Part shown: piece by piece, positions 23,563 to 36,094 of the stretch
How positions within the stretch are numbered: the stretch's first letter is position 1
Layout: each line of letters starts with the position of its first letter
Source: Favolaschia claudopus
Lineage: Eukaryota; Basidiomycota; Agaricomycetes; Agaricales; Mycenaceae
Assembly: GCA_037176885.1 (NCBI GenBank)
Contig: JAWWNJ010000002.1
Coordinates: forward strand, 496,001 to 560,000
Direction of reading: 5' to 3'
DNA length: 64,000 nt
Program-made: the position numbers and the translations under genes
The notes under the pieces: generated by a model
The model's database searches: none
What the model saw: only the letters and a program-made list of their open reading frames with translations
Told to the model about the DNA's origin: nothing

Positions 23563-25392
<1,830 letters not shown>

Positions 25393-25638
25393 TTGTGTGT
25401 TGGTGAGAGCGCTGTGGTGGTGGTGGTGGTGGTTGAGAGTGGGTGTCTGTGACAGGTGTGACGGAGAGTCGTCTCTGAGTCTTTATAGAGACGCGTGAAG
25501 ATGTAGTTGTTTGTGCGCGTTCAACAAACGGACGCGGGGGGCGTGACCGCGACGAAGCGTGGGAGTGATGGGATAATGAGTGATGCTTGGGGTGCAAACG
25601 ACAAGAGGGTCTTGTAAGTATCACCACATTGGTCTCTA
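25393..25638. promoter_or_regulatory. Divergent promoter of histone H3 copy 1 and eS25
   Basis: 246 bases between start codons. On the reverse strand, near 25481-25488, CTATAAAG is a likely TATA box for H3. The H3 leader holds a run of six CAC triplets (plus strand GTG repeats near 25412-25432), which recurs in the leader of H3 copy 2. Confidence 0.6.
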
Positions 25639-26149
25639 ATGGTCAGTCTTTTCTGCTGTTCTGCTGCCCTCCAGTCCACCCCAATTCACTTCAAATGCTC
25701 ACTGCTCCATTTTGAACGCGTTTCGGAGTGAAATGGGCTGGATGGCGGCGTCGCATTGAGGATGTCGTTGAGCTAACATTTTTTATGCAGGCCAAAGCTA
25801 AAGCAGCGGCGACGTCTAGTGGGGGCAAGGCAGCAAAGAAAAAGAAGTGGTCGAAGGGAAAGGTCAAGGACAAGGCCACACACGCAGTCACTCTCGACAA
25901 GGCCACCTTCGACCGCATCATCAAGGAAGTCCCCACCTTCCGCTTCATCTCCCAGAGCATCCTCATCGAGCGTCTCAAAGTAAACGGCTCGCTCGCCCGC
26001 GTCGCTATCCGTCACCTCGAGAAGGAGGGCCAGATAAAACGCATCGTACATCACTCAGCACAGCTGGTATACAGTATGTCTTCATTTTCTCTAGCTTTTT
26101 CTTATCTCTGACACTCGCGACAGCACGAGTAACAAATGCAGCAGATTAG
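25639..26149 (+). CDS. 40S ribosomal protein eS25
   Basis: Proposed exons 25639-25641, 25791-26073 and 26124-26149 give 103 residues. The body is unmistakable: [81 protein letters not shown]. eS25 sits in the head of the small subunit near the E site. The first exon contributes only the ATG; it is followed at once by a GTCAGT donor, and the 149-base intron ends with a GCTAAC branch site and TTTTTTATGCAG. This gives the expected MAKAKAAA start. The alternative is an in-frame ATG at 25785, which would give MQAKAKAAA and needs no intron. Confidence 0.93.
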
Positions 26150-26524
26150 ACGTTCTTGTATGCTACGCTCCATGTATTCCACACCACACTAAAATTCATG
26201 CTCTCTCGCCATCCATTTCCTAAGTTTGATTCCTTTCCGACAGAATTGAGGCCAACATCCACTGCAAAGTCAGAGAATCTCCCAGCTTGAAGGCAGTCCC
26301 GACACAGAAAATCGTGTCGTGCGAGTCATTGTATTCACTTGCAGCCAGGTGTTCGATATCGTTCGATCCCTCCATCGGGGCGAGAACTATTATCCAGACA
26401 GTTTTTCCGGCAGCTGCGACGCACGCGCCATCCTCTAAACCCTCTGAATTTGCTATCCACCCCATCCGGTGGCTGTGGAACTTTTCAGATCTGCAAGATC
26501 GCCTTCTCGATAACTTGAACTTTC
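26150..26524. other. Intergenic, 375 bp
   Basis: 3' region of eS25 and promoter of the FGGY kinase gene. No gene or repeat is seen. Confidence 0.6.
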
Positions 26525-28693
26525 ATGACCACCGACAACGAAAGCTACTACTTAGGCATCGACGTCGGCACCGGCTCCGCCCGCGCCTCCCTCCTCTCCC
26601 CAACCGGCACCCTAATCGCCTCCTCCACCGTCTCCACCAAAACCTGGCGCGATCCCTCCGATCACCGCATCTTCGAGCAATCCACAGACGACATCTGGGC
26701 CGCCATCGTCTCTGCCGTCAAAACATGTCTCGAAGGCAAATCCCCCAGCGCAGTGAAGGGTTTGGGCTTCGACGCAACATGCTCGCTTGCGGTCTGCGAT
26801 CTCGAGGGTAAACCACTCACCGTTACTCGCGGTGACGCACTCGGAACCCCCGGTGAACGCAACATCATCCTCTGGGCCGACCACCGCGCCGAGAAGGAAG
26901 CCGATCTCATCAACAGCACCCAATCCCTCGTCCTCGATTATGTCGGTGGAACTATGAGTGTACGCTTTCTTCTCCTTCTCCCTCTCCTCTCGATTCTCTT
27001 ACCCCATAATATCAACACAAACACATCCTAACCCTCCCCCCAGCTCGAAATGGAAATCCCCAAAATCCTCTGGCTCAAATCCCACCTCCCCCCCGCCATC
27101 TTCTCCACCTGCCAATTCTTCGACCTCCCCGACTTCCTCACCTACCGCGCCACCAACGACGCCACGCGCTCCTCCTGCTCCCTCACCTGCAAGTGCTCCT
27201 ACGTCCCGACGCACTCGGGCTGGCAGGACGATTTCTTCGAGAAGATTGGGCTCGGGGAGCTTGTGCAGAGCGGGTACCGTGCGGTCGGGGCGGGGAGGGC
27301 TGCGGGTCCGGGGATGGGCGTGTTGACGGCGGGTCAGCCTGTGGGCAAGGGGTTGTCGAAGAGGGCGGCGGAGGAGTTGGGTTTGGTGGAGGGGACGCCG
27401 GTGGGGAGTGGGGTTATCGATGCGTGCGTTCATCTCTCTCGTTTCCTTTGCTTTTCCTGATTGACGGGAATGTAGATACGCAGGCTGGCTGGGCACGGTC
27501 GCTGCACGCTTCAATGAAGACGGCAAGCTATCTGATATCGTGCCGTCGTTGGAGGAATCGCAGCATCGGTTGGCGGCCGTCGCGGGTACGAGTACTTGCC
27601 ATCTTGTGCAGGTTCGTATTTCTCGCTGGTTCTTTGACTTTCTAAACAACTGGCAGAGCCCGCAAGGCGTCTTTGTGAATGGCGTTTGGGGCCCGTATAG
27701 GGTACGGTGTTTTATCTCCACGACGCGTACTTGTCTTACATTCTGTCCAGGACCCAGTCTTCCGCGGGTGGTGGATGAACGAAGGCGGACAATCCTCGAC
27801 GGGACAAGTGCGTAATTGTCTGCCCTCATACCCAACATCTACTAACCCAGAACAGCTCATCGACTTCATGCTCACCACCCACCCCGCATACGCCGAACTC
27901 CAAGAACGCGCCAAATCAGAGGACAAGAACATGTTCGTCCGTCAGTACCTTCCCCCTTCTTACCTAACAAAATAAATACACGAACCTGACAACCCCCACA
28001 ACCCACCAGTCCTCCACGACCTAATGGAACACCTCCGCACCTCCGAAAACGCCTCCAGCTTCACCGAAGTGCTCAAAGACATGCACATGTACCCCGACTT
28101 CCACGGCAACCGCTCCCCCCTCGCCGACCCCCGCATGCGCGGCGCCCTCACCGGCCTCACCCTCTCGTCCTCCCTCTCCGCCCTCGCACTCACCTACCAC
28201 CTCACCCTCGAATCCATCGCCCTCCAGACGCGGCACATCCTCGAGTCGCTCAACGCCGCGGGGCATAAGATCACGTCGATCTACATGTCGGGCGGGCAGG
28301 CGACGAATCGCGTGCTGATGCAGCTGTTTGCGGACGTGTGCGGGGTGCCGGTGGTGTTGCCGTTTGAGCATTCGGGGGCGGTGGGGAGGGGCGCGGCGGT
28401 GTTGGGAAGGTTTGCGGCGGAGGTGGTGAAGGCGGGTGAAGGGATGGGAGAGAGAGAGCAGGATGAGTTGCTTTGGAAGATCATGGTGCGTTGTTTATGC
28501 GTTTATCTTGTTTCTTGCTGCAGCGGGCTGAATGAGAGGCATACAGGTTGAGATGACGCCGGCTGGAACGCTCGTAGCGCCTTCTGCTACGCCGAAAGTG
28601 AAGAAGCTGTTGGAGGCCAAATACAAGATCTTCAGGGAGACGATAGAGATACAGAAGCGATGGAGGAAGGAAATGGAGGAAGCCTCAAAATAA
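26525..28693 (+). CDS. FGGY-family carbohydrate kinase, probable D-ribulokinase
   Basis: Eight exons (26525-26959, 27044-27423, 27476-27611, 27657-27701, 27751-27807, 27856-27940, 28010-28485, 28547-28693) give 586 residues. The enzyme phosphorylates a sugar with ATP. Motifs: phosphate-1 loop YLGIDVGTGSARASLL near residue 8, ILWADHRAEKEADLI, sugar-site SYVPTHSGWQDDF, catalytic Asp in GSGVIDAYAGWLGTV, and the adenosine loop SIYMSGGQATNRVLMQLFADVCGVPVVLP. GWWMNEGGQSSTGQ and HGNRSPLADPRMRG are typical of the FGGY/YDR109C group, whose characterised members act on D-ribulose as metabolite repair. All boundaries keep frame. Substrate is inferred from family placement. Confidence 0.9.
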
Positions 28694-28967
28694 ATTGTAC
28701 AGTATTCCAGAATAGTCACGCGCCTCAGACGCGTCGCGTCGTCCAAATTTGGAAGCTTTGTTGATGCTCGAGTTTGTTGAAAATCGACTCAAAATCACAG
28801 CAAGACAGAACCGGGAAAATGCATGATAGAATAAACATGTAGGGCGTTACAAAAGGCGTCATAGAGCCAACGTGTACTGCATACAAGGTCGATGTGGATG
28901 ATGAAAAATGCAAGAAGACCAAATAATGTAGGGTAATGGTGAGGGGATAGTGTACAACGAGGCGCGT

Positions 28968-29613
28968 TTACGAGCGCTCGCCACGAAGACGACGGGCGAG
29001 GGCGAGATCCTTGGGTTGGATAGTGACACGCTTGGCGTGAATCGCGGCGAGATTGGTGTCCTAGATGAGGTCAGAGATGGGTGGCAGAGCGACGGTCAAT
29101 GGTACGCACCTCGAAGAGGGAGACGAGGTAAGCCTCAGCCGCCTCCTGCAGCGCCATCACAGCCGACGATTGGAAACGGAGGTCGGTCTGCAAGAGACAC
29201 CAGTTGATTAGCGACACTCAACGAACGCAGAGCAAAATGACAACGCACCTTAAAATCCTGGGCGATTTCACGAACGAGCCGCTGGAAGGGGAGCTTGCGG
29301 ATGAGCAGCTCGGTGGACTTCTGGTAGCGACGGATTTCACGGAGGGCGACGGTACCAGGCCGGAAACGATGGGGCTTCTTGACGCCTCCTGCGGCTTGGC
29401 CAGAGGTCTTGCGCGCAGCGGATTTGGCAGCGAGCTAGATGAAAGCGAAGGCGAGTCAGATTAGGGATGGTCCGTGCGCGTGTGCCGGCGACGACGACGA
29501 ACCTGTTTACGAGGGGCTTTGCCTCCGGTGGACTGGAGAAGAGTCAGCTAGAGAACGAAGTGAATAGAAGATGAGGAAGGTACCTTGCGAGCAGTTTGCT
29601 TGGTGCGGGCCAT
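28968..29613 (-). CDS. Histone H3, copy 2 with a different altered tail
   Basis: Five exons (29584-29613, 29503-29532, 29249-29434, 29110-29187, 28968-29060) encode 138 residues including Met. Exon 1 is [10 protein letters not shown] and exon 2 is [10 protein letters not shown], each 30 bases. The tail then reads [22 protein letters not shown]: compared with the usual [20 protein letters not shown] there is an extra Ser after Lys23 and another extra residue before GGVKK, so Lys36 moves to position 38. From KKPHRF to the end the protein is identical to copy 1. It has one intron more than copy 1, exactly after Lys9. No H4 gene is nearby. It is divergent from the glucosidase II beta gene. Confidence 0.95.
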
Positions 29614-29802
29614 TGGGTCTTGATGGAAGTCTTGAGGAAGGGTGGTGGTGGTGGTGGTCGAGGGCAAAGGGTGTTGTAAACAAACTCTTGTTTGGTTCCA
29701 AACTTTAAAGGGCCGACGCGACGAGTCACGGGACCGAGTATTGGTGGCTGTGTCTCTCCACGTCCTGTCTCTACTTTCGACTCGGATTACTTCCTTGCTA
29801 CG
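29614..29802. promoter_or_regulatory. Divergent promoter of histone H3 copy 2 and glucosidase II beta
   Basis: 189 bases. The H3 leader contains a CAC-triplet run (plus strand GTG repeats, 29643-29658), as in copy 1. Confidence 0.5.
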
Positions 29803-32007
29803 ATGCTGCTCTGGTTCCTGGCATTGCCGCTGCCAGCCTTGGCCAGCGTAGACAAGACCCTCGGAGTCTCGCCCGCCCTTCTCTCCAAATATTCTGCTCC
29901 GAAATCTGGTTCATGGAAGTGCTTGGACGGCTCTAAGGAAATACCTTGGGACTTTGTCAACGATGACTCTTGCGACTGTCCCGACGGCAGCGACGAGCCA
30001 GGTCGGGATAAAACAATGAATACTTGTGACTCCGCTACTGTCTGACTCGCGTACCTTCCTTCTCAAGGCACCAGCGCATGTCCAAATAGTACATTCTACT
30101 GCCAGAATGCGGGACACATTGGCGCGACGATTCCGAGCTCTAGAGTCAACGACGGGCTGTGTGGTGTGTCATGACTGGGGTGTATCGCTTTGACACGGAA
30201 CCGCTGACCTGGAAGTAGAGCCAGAATGTTGTGATGGGTCCGACGAACGACCTGGCGTGTGCAGGAACGCGTGCAAAGAGATTGGAGAAGAATATAGAAA
30301 GAAGAGAGATGCGGAACGAAAGATTCAGAAGACTGTACGTTGTATTTATCGCCCAAACCACCATCCTCATATATCCTTCTCAGGGTGCCAAAATTCGTTC
30401 TTCGTATATTGCATTTGCGCATAAAGAAAAGAAACGGTTAGAAGCCTTGGTAGAGTCCTCGGCGGCAGAAATCGCTGTTCGCGAGAAAGAGGTTGCGCGT
30501 TTACGAGGTGCGCTTTTATCTCTCGCCAGCCTTCACGACTGAACAATTGCCGTAGTTATTGCCGAACGCACAGAATCTCTATCTGCTGCTGCGCTCGAAC
30601 ATAAACAACAGTCTCGTGAGCGACCTTTCCATTTTGAAAGCAACCGTATCTCAGATACAGCTCGCAGCCTTATACACTTCCTTAATGTCGCACGCCTCGG
30701 CCCTCAAGGCACTCCAGCGGGAACACAAAAAGCACCTCGAACGGGAACAACAACTCGGTGATATCCTTGACACTCTGCGCAAAGGCTATAACCCCAATTA
30801 CCAAGATATGGCTGTTCTCGAAGCCGTTCGCGGGTGGGAGTACCTCGCTGGCTTACCACATATCGGCGTCGAAGAGGACGCGCAGAAGGCGGCAGATCTA
30901 TCTGTCTCAGACGAAGAAGCCGGCATTGCAGAGACCGGGGATGAGAAGAAGGATGATGAAGTTGCGGAGACGGACGAGGAAGAATGGACTGCCGAAGATC
31001 TGAAAACCGGTCTTGATGAGCTGCTCAACACCGACTACGTTTCGCTGCTCATGGCTCACGACGAACATGTCAAGACTCCCCCTCCCAGCACTCGTACGAA
31101 TATTTCCGCTGCCCACGATCTTGTTCTGACATCATCCGTGTATCAGTCTTCAACCTGCGAGGCTATTTACCGGACTCGTTGGTCCCACAATACGAGGAGA
31201 TGCGGGAAACCCTTCTTTCGTGGCTTGGAGTTTTCGGAATTGCGGGCACGGATGTCGAAAAGTCTTCAGGTCAATATCCGCTGTTTAATGCACGTTTTGA
31301 GCGAACGACTGACAATATTCGCCCACAGATTCGTCCAAGGCCCGCACAGCGCTTTCAGACGCGGAATCGGCGCTCAACAAGGTCATCAGCGACAAGAAAA
31401 ACGCAGAAGAAGATCTCGGGGAAATATTTGACGTTCAAGGCTTTGGTGCTGAAGGCGAGTGGAAGAAACTTGACGGCCAGTGCCTCCAGCTTGACAGCGG
31501 AGAGTGAGTTCTCAATCGATTTCAATTCGCCGATGTTGCTCACATTATACACCCTCAGCTACATCTACGAAGTATGCTTGTTCGACGAAGCAAGGCAAAA
31601 ACCCGGTCCCGGCAAAGGCGGTCAAACTTTCAGCCTTGGGTACGTCTGTTATTCAGTCTCTCCGAGATCCCTGGCTGACCCACTTGACTAGCAAATTCTC
31701 TTCCTGGAACCCGTCGCCAGACGTTAAGCCCGGCGAACCAGCCTACTACGAGAAACAAGTATACGACCGGGGCACGCGGTGTTGGAATGGACCCGAACGA
31801 AGTGTTATCGTATGTTGTCTCGCTATGTTCCTCCTGCACTTCTGCTCGAGTCTGATATCTTGGTTGTAGCTTGTCCTCAAATGCGGGACGGAAAACGCGA
31901 TTCATACCGTTGCAGAGTTGGAGAAGTGCGAGTACCAATTTACGGGCACCTCGCCAGCGCTTTGCTTGCCATTGGATGCGAAAGACAGTGTGCGGGAGGA
32001 GTTGTAA
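29803..32007 (+). CDS. Glucosidase II beta subunit (PRKCSH-like)
   Basis: Eleven exons (29803-30001, 30068-30163, 30216-30334, 30384-30507, 30556-30615, 30668-31093, 31147-31269, 31329-31503, 31559-31639, 31692-31809, 31870-32007) give 552 residues. In the ER this subunit retains the alpha subunit and presents N-glycans for glucose trimming. Visible: signal peptide [14 protein letters not shown], two LDLa-type modules ([11 protein letters not shown] and [11 protein letters not shown]), a coiled coil with [13 protein letters not shown], an acidic DEEEW stretch, and the C-terminal mannose-6-phosphate-receptor homology domain ([42 protein letters not shown]). The last residues are VREEL, where animal homologues end in HDEL. 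Donor and acceptor phases all agree. Confidence 0.9.
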
Positions 32008-32460
32008 TGTATATCATACAATCATTGGGATGGCTGTGGTTGAATGCGCATATTTCTTCGGTCGAGACAAGGTCCGATACAAGCAGCAAAGAAGATTTTG
32101 ACGCTGCGAGGATTGTACAGGTGCACGGTGCAACAGCACCGACAGCCTTGTCGTATTGCACATGAACGTGCTATGAAGAACGTTTTCAAGGCTGTTCAAA
32201 TAATTGCGTGAATTCCCTCTTCATATTGTGCGGCACCGCAGCAAAAAAAAATGGTCGGCAACGATATACGCTCCTCATCTAAGCCTCTTTGTGAGCCGTT
32301 GCTACTACAATCAAGTTGAACCAACCGTATTGTGACCAACTTACTGCATGCATGCGTCGACCGCCGTGTGGTGGTGGTCAAGAAAGCTCAAGAATGTTGG
32401 GATTACGGAATGAAAAGTTACCTCTCTGCCGACCACCACAACAAACCTTGCTGAAGGAAC
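32008..32460. other. Intergenic, 453 bp
   Basis: The 3' region of the glucosidase II beta gene, of which the first 70 bases are repeated near 18950-19032, and the promoter of the Tti2 gene. No further gene is supported. Confidence 0.6.
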
Positions 32461-34048
32461 ATGTCTCTTGATTCTGTTATTACTTCCCTACGCGTTCCAG
32501 CAGACTTCAACCGGTATCGCAGCATCGACGACCGCGACGTGATAACCCGCCTTGATCAATGGAAGAAAGACGCGCTGGGAAAACTCAGAGAACTTCATAC
32601 ACGCATCCAACAAGAACGCGAAAGGCTATCGCTGAAACAACAGGCCGATATTATTGCTACTGCCGCACCCTTTGATGATGGCGACGAAGCTTGGGTTAGC
32701 CCAGATTCTCTGCAGGTCGCGCACGGTACATCTACACTGCGGTTTTATATCTTCCGCTTGTCTAAAATCGCGCCAGAGATCCTCAGTTTATTTTCCGAGC
32801 CGTCCCTGCCCCTTGTCGTTCAAATTCTGCAGAACAATGTGAAAACACTCTTCCGCTCCAACCCACATCCCTCTATCAACCTACAAACCGGGCGAAAACT
32901 AGCGCGTCCTGCTGGCGGCCCAATGGCGTCGCAGGATTTCTACGAGAGCCAGACATGGAAAGACCACCCCGGCGCGTCCAACATCGTTCTATGGGGTGTG
33001 AGAAACATTCCGGTAACAACAACTCCGATTGCCCGTTACTGCTCCTGGCTGACTTGGAGGAGAGCGATGCGTATGAAGCAAACTGGCACCTCGTAATCCC
33101 GCCTCTTATGGCCTTGCTGGACGACTATGAAGCGCGGTATAAACTCATGGGCGTGAAAATCATGTCTGCCATGTTAGAACGCGTCCCCAGCTCCGTGCTG
33201 AAGCGCACTGGTGTCGATTCTCTGCTGATGGGTGTAGGCACATACTTCGTTCACTACTCCATCGCTAACAATGTACCAACTAAACCTACCTTCAACAGTC
33301 GCTCACCCGCTCTCTCGCTCAACTTCAAAGCCCCGAAACACCGCAACTCATACGCGCAGCGATCTCCGCGTCGTTGGCGCTGATTCAACTAACGACCTCC
33401 ACTGGGTCGGCCGACCGTTTCGACCAGCTTTGTGCCCTTCTTGGCGACGGCATCATTGGGACCATTTGGCCGTACTCAAGTGATAGGCTTCCGGCTCTCC
33501 TAGCGTCGATCGACGCGCTTCCTCCTCTTTTGAGGGCCTTGGGTGTCGGCTGCGCTCGATATATGAAGGTATTGAAGGGGGTCTCTGTTCATACTCGCCT
33601 ATCTCACATACTCTAGGTGCTTGTCGCACAACTTGTGCATCCTTTGGCACCATTGGAGTACGAAAACAAGTCTGTCGAGTTGCAAATATTGTCTCTTCGT
33701 GCTTTGTGCGCTCTCATGGAGGGTTGCCCGGAGAGAATCATGCATTGGAAGGGAACTATACTCAACGGTGTTGCCCGTTGTTGGGTGGGTATCATGGATT
33801 CATCGGAGACGCGTAAGTCGTTGTGTGGCAGCATTTTGCGCTTACTCACAAGTGACAGCCTCCGATGGTTTGAAGCAGGAGCTCAAAAAAGTATCTCATG
33901 CGCTAGCAATTGCATGCCCGTCTGTGCTGCAGGTTCGGTTCCCTTCTGCGAATTTTTAATCCTTCTCATTGATCTTCAGGGAGAATATTCGCGGTTCTGT
34001 ACACTGGACCCCATGTTCACAGACTTATTCCATAGCATTTCATCATAG
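32461..34048 (+). CDS. Tti2-like protein of the TTT (Tel2-Tti1-Tti2) co-chaperone
   Basis: Six exons (32461-33012, 33060-33233, 33299-33568, 33617-33812, 33859-33932, 33980-34048) give 444 residues. The protein is an alpha-helical repeat with the pattern of Tti2: WKDHPGASNIVLWGVRNI, a mid segment LVIPPLMALLDDYEARYKLMGVKIMSAMLE, then LLRALGVGCARYMKVLVAQLVHPL and the end SRFCTLDPMFTDLFHSI. TTT works with Hsp90 to mature PIKK kinases such as TOR, ATM and ATR. No catalytic residue is expected. Family placement rests on the overall helical pattern and these conserved blocks, so it is less certain than enzyme calls. The intron donor at 33234 is GTAGGC, a weaker match. Confidence 0.75.
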
Positions 34049-34133
34049 CCGTAGGTTCCTTTGCGCTCGACCTACTCGACGCGACTGACCTAATACAACA
34101 TACAGTGATACAACAAAACGCAGGTATTTAGCG

Positions 34134-35811
34134 TTATACATCCTTGACGAAGCCATAATCGGGTCCCATCATCTCGTTTGGAGGATGGGCCGTTTCGTCG
34201 CGCAAAAGCGTCGCCGCCTCGACACCGGAAATCGGCAACCGTAAGGTCTTCCCGTTGAGCGAGACGTGTTCCGGCATAAGACCAACTTGTTTCAAAGCCG
34301 AAGCTTGGTCCCACCAGAGGTGTTCTGCTCGCAAATGAACTTTGTACATACCAATAGTTGTACAAGAGCTCGCCTTACCGTGATACAGCCTGTCGCCTCG
34401 GATGTTGATCACGCCTAACATAGGGAGGGTGATTTTCTTGCCGGTTGGAGGAACGCCTGGCAGGAACCAATCGATTTGCTTGTCGTGGGTAGTGTGCATG
34501 ATAAATTCATCTGAGACTATGAGTTATGATGGTGAATTGTCCGCGAAAGCGATAGGCGTACCGATGATCCTGTCCGGACCGATGGTGCGCGAAATAGTCT
34601 CCATGCGAGCGTCCGCTGGGTTGTTGAAGATAAAGTGGTCGCTGTTCAGTCAGGAAAAGTCCATTAGCTTCGACCGAATTTCGAGAGGGTTGTAGGCACA
34701 AACCGATAAAAGGCTGTCAGTTGTTTGCGTCCAACACCACCGGCCAACTGGATGAGCTGATCAAACCACGGGTGATGCAGATAAATGGTGAACCTACAGT
34801 TGGAATATGATTAACGTATGGCTCCGCCTGTCCGCAACCTCGTTTAGCCAACGGATGAATGGCTTCAATTGGTCACTCCTTACCACCATCGTGCCCATGG
34901 TTTTGGCGACGCTTCTGACTACGAATTCAAAATACGTGTGCTCTTCCCAGATGGCTTCTAGATCGAAATCTTGCGTGTCCATATGAGAAGACGACGTTGT
35001 ATTCACAATGATGTGGCTTACATGGTCCGTTTAGGTATTTCTTTATATGAGCGCACGCTCGACTGTGGGAGATGGACGCAGCAGCAGGATGATAGTCGTT
35101 TGTTTGAGGAAGGACAAATGACGAAGAAGGGCATTCAAGTTTGCAGATAGTGAGGTTGGGAGCGGCAGGGACGTCCACAGACGAAGGAATGCAGACCAGA
35201 GTGGGCACTGGGGGAGGAGTAGACAACGAATGGCCGTAAACGACGAGACAAACGAGGCGAGAGTCCTGAGATATCGCGGAGAGGACGTCGGAGAGGGCAG
35301 TTTGATCGTAGACTACGAGATGGCTTCAGAGTCAAGTTCACAGGCTTGATGTTGATTTACCGACAACGGCGAACTTATCGCGGGTGTCCAGTGCGGGAAG
35401 ATTGAGCAGTCCTTCCACAGCGACCTTTAGATTATGTTGGACAGAGCCATGTCCGGTGATGATCTGGGGCAATTCAAGACGGTCCTCTAGCGTCAGTGTC
35501 GGTTGAACCTACCCCAACCACAGCAAAACCCTCTTCCGCCCATTTCTATCGGCACTCGTTTGCTTTAAACTGAGATCGAGCAAGCAAGTGCGAACCTGCA
35601 CGGGTTCTGGGTCAAGTGGTTTATCTTCCCCAGATTTCAGAGACAGATTCGAGGTAGAGGGGAGAAACGCGATCAGGCCAGGACCTGTGCCACGACGACT
35701 GAGTGGTGGCTGGAGCTGCACCCCTTCGGCCAGAGAAGTCAGAGGCGCAGAAGGGAGAGCCACGGGTTGCTCATCGGGAGAGTTGGGATCATAGAACTGA
35801 GGAGGCGACAT
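34134..35811 (-). CDS. Two-domain protein: degenerate dienelactone-hydrolase-like part plus SnoaL/NTF2-like part
   Basis: Ten exons (35596-35811, 35513-35545, 35361-35463, 35022-35312, 34884-34969, 34798-34827, 34704-34747, 34562-34641, 34379-34510, 34134-34324) give 401 residues. The N-terminal 210 residues (MSPPQFYDPNSPDEQP, RRGTGPGLIAFLP, KWAEEGFAVV) resemble fungal proteins labelled carboxymethylenebutenolidase, but the nucleophile-elbow Cys is not visible. The C-terminal 190 residues are a SnoaL-like NTF2 fold: EEHTYFEFVVRSVAKTMGTMV, AEPYVNHIPT, GGVGRKQLTAFYR, DEFIMHTTHDKQIDWFLPGVPPTGKK and YHEHLWWDQASALKQVGLMP. An intron at 34970-35021 joins them as GPYFDLEAIW, so this is one gene, not two. 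Reaction unknown; the SnoaL part belongs to cyclase and ester-hydrolase-like families. Confidence 0.8.
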
Positions 35812-36094
35812 TTGTAGCTGATTCAAACTGGGACGAGAATTTGAAGCAGTGGATTTTACGAATACGCTTTATACGATTCGGCGCGACCTCGAGCCTGCTA
35901 CTGATCGGAGTAGAGGCCGTGATAGACGTATTCTGCTTCCTTCCTTCCGACTTGTAACCAACTGCAAAAATGGTGAGGGAGGGAGTTGATGCGCATTAGC
36001 GCCCGGCCGCGGCGAAGGACTTGAAGTTACTTACCTCACGCGTCGGGATCGCTTGTCCTCAGCTTGAACTTGCTTCGCGACGCTAACATTGACG
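35812..36094. promoter_or_regulatory. Divergent promoter of DLH-SnoaL and AP-3 mu genes
   Basis: 283 bases separate the two starts. The sequence has AGCGCCCGGCCGCGGCG near 35999, GC-rich and without a TATA box. No ORF of note. Confidence 0.5.

Noticed and set aside
26999..27838. Reverse frame of 279 codons
   Set aside because: Spans several confident exons and introns of the FGGY kinase on the other strand.
34794..35006. SnoaL-like domain as a separate gene starting at 34982
   Set aside because: An intron at 34970-35021 joins it in phase to the upstream domain, and the joined sequence GPYFDLEAIW fits related fungal proteins better.
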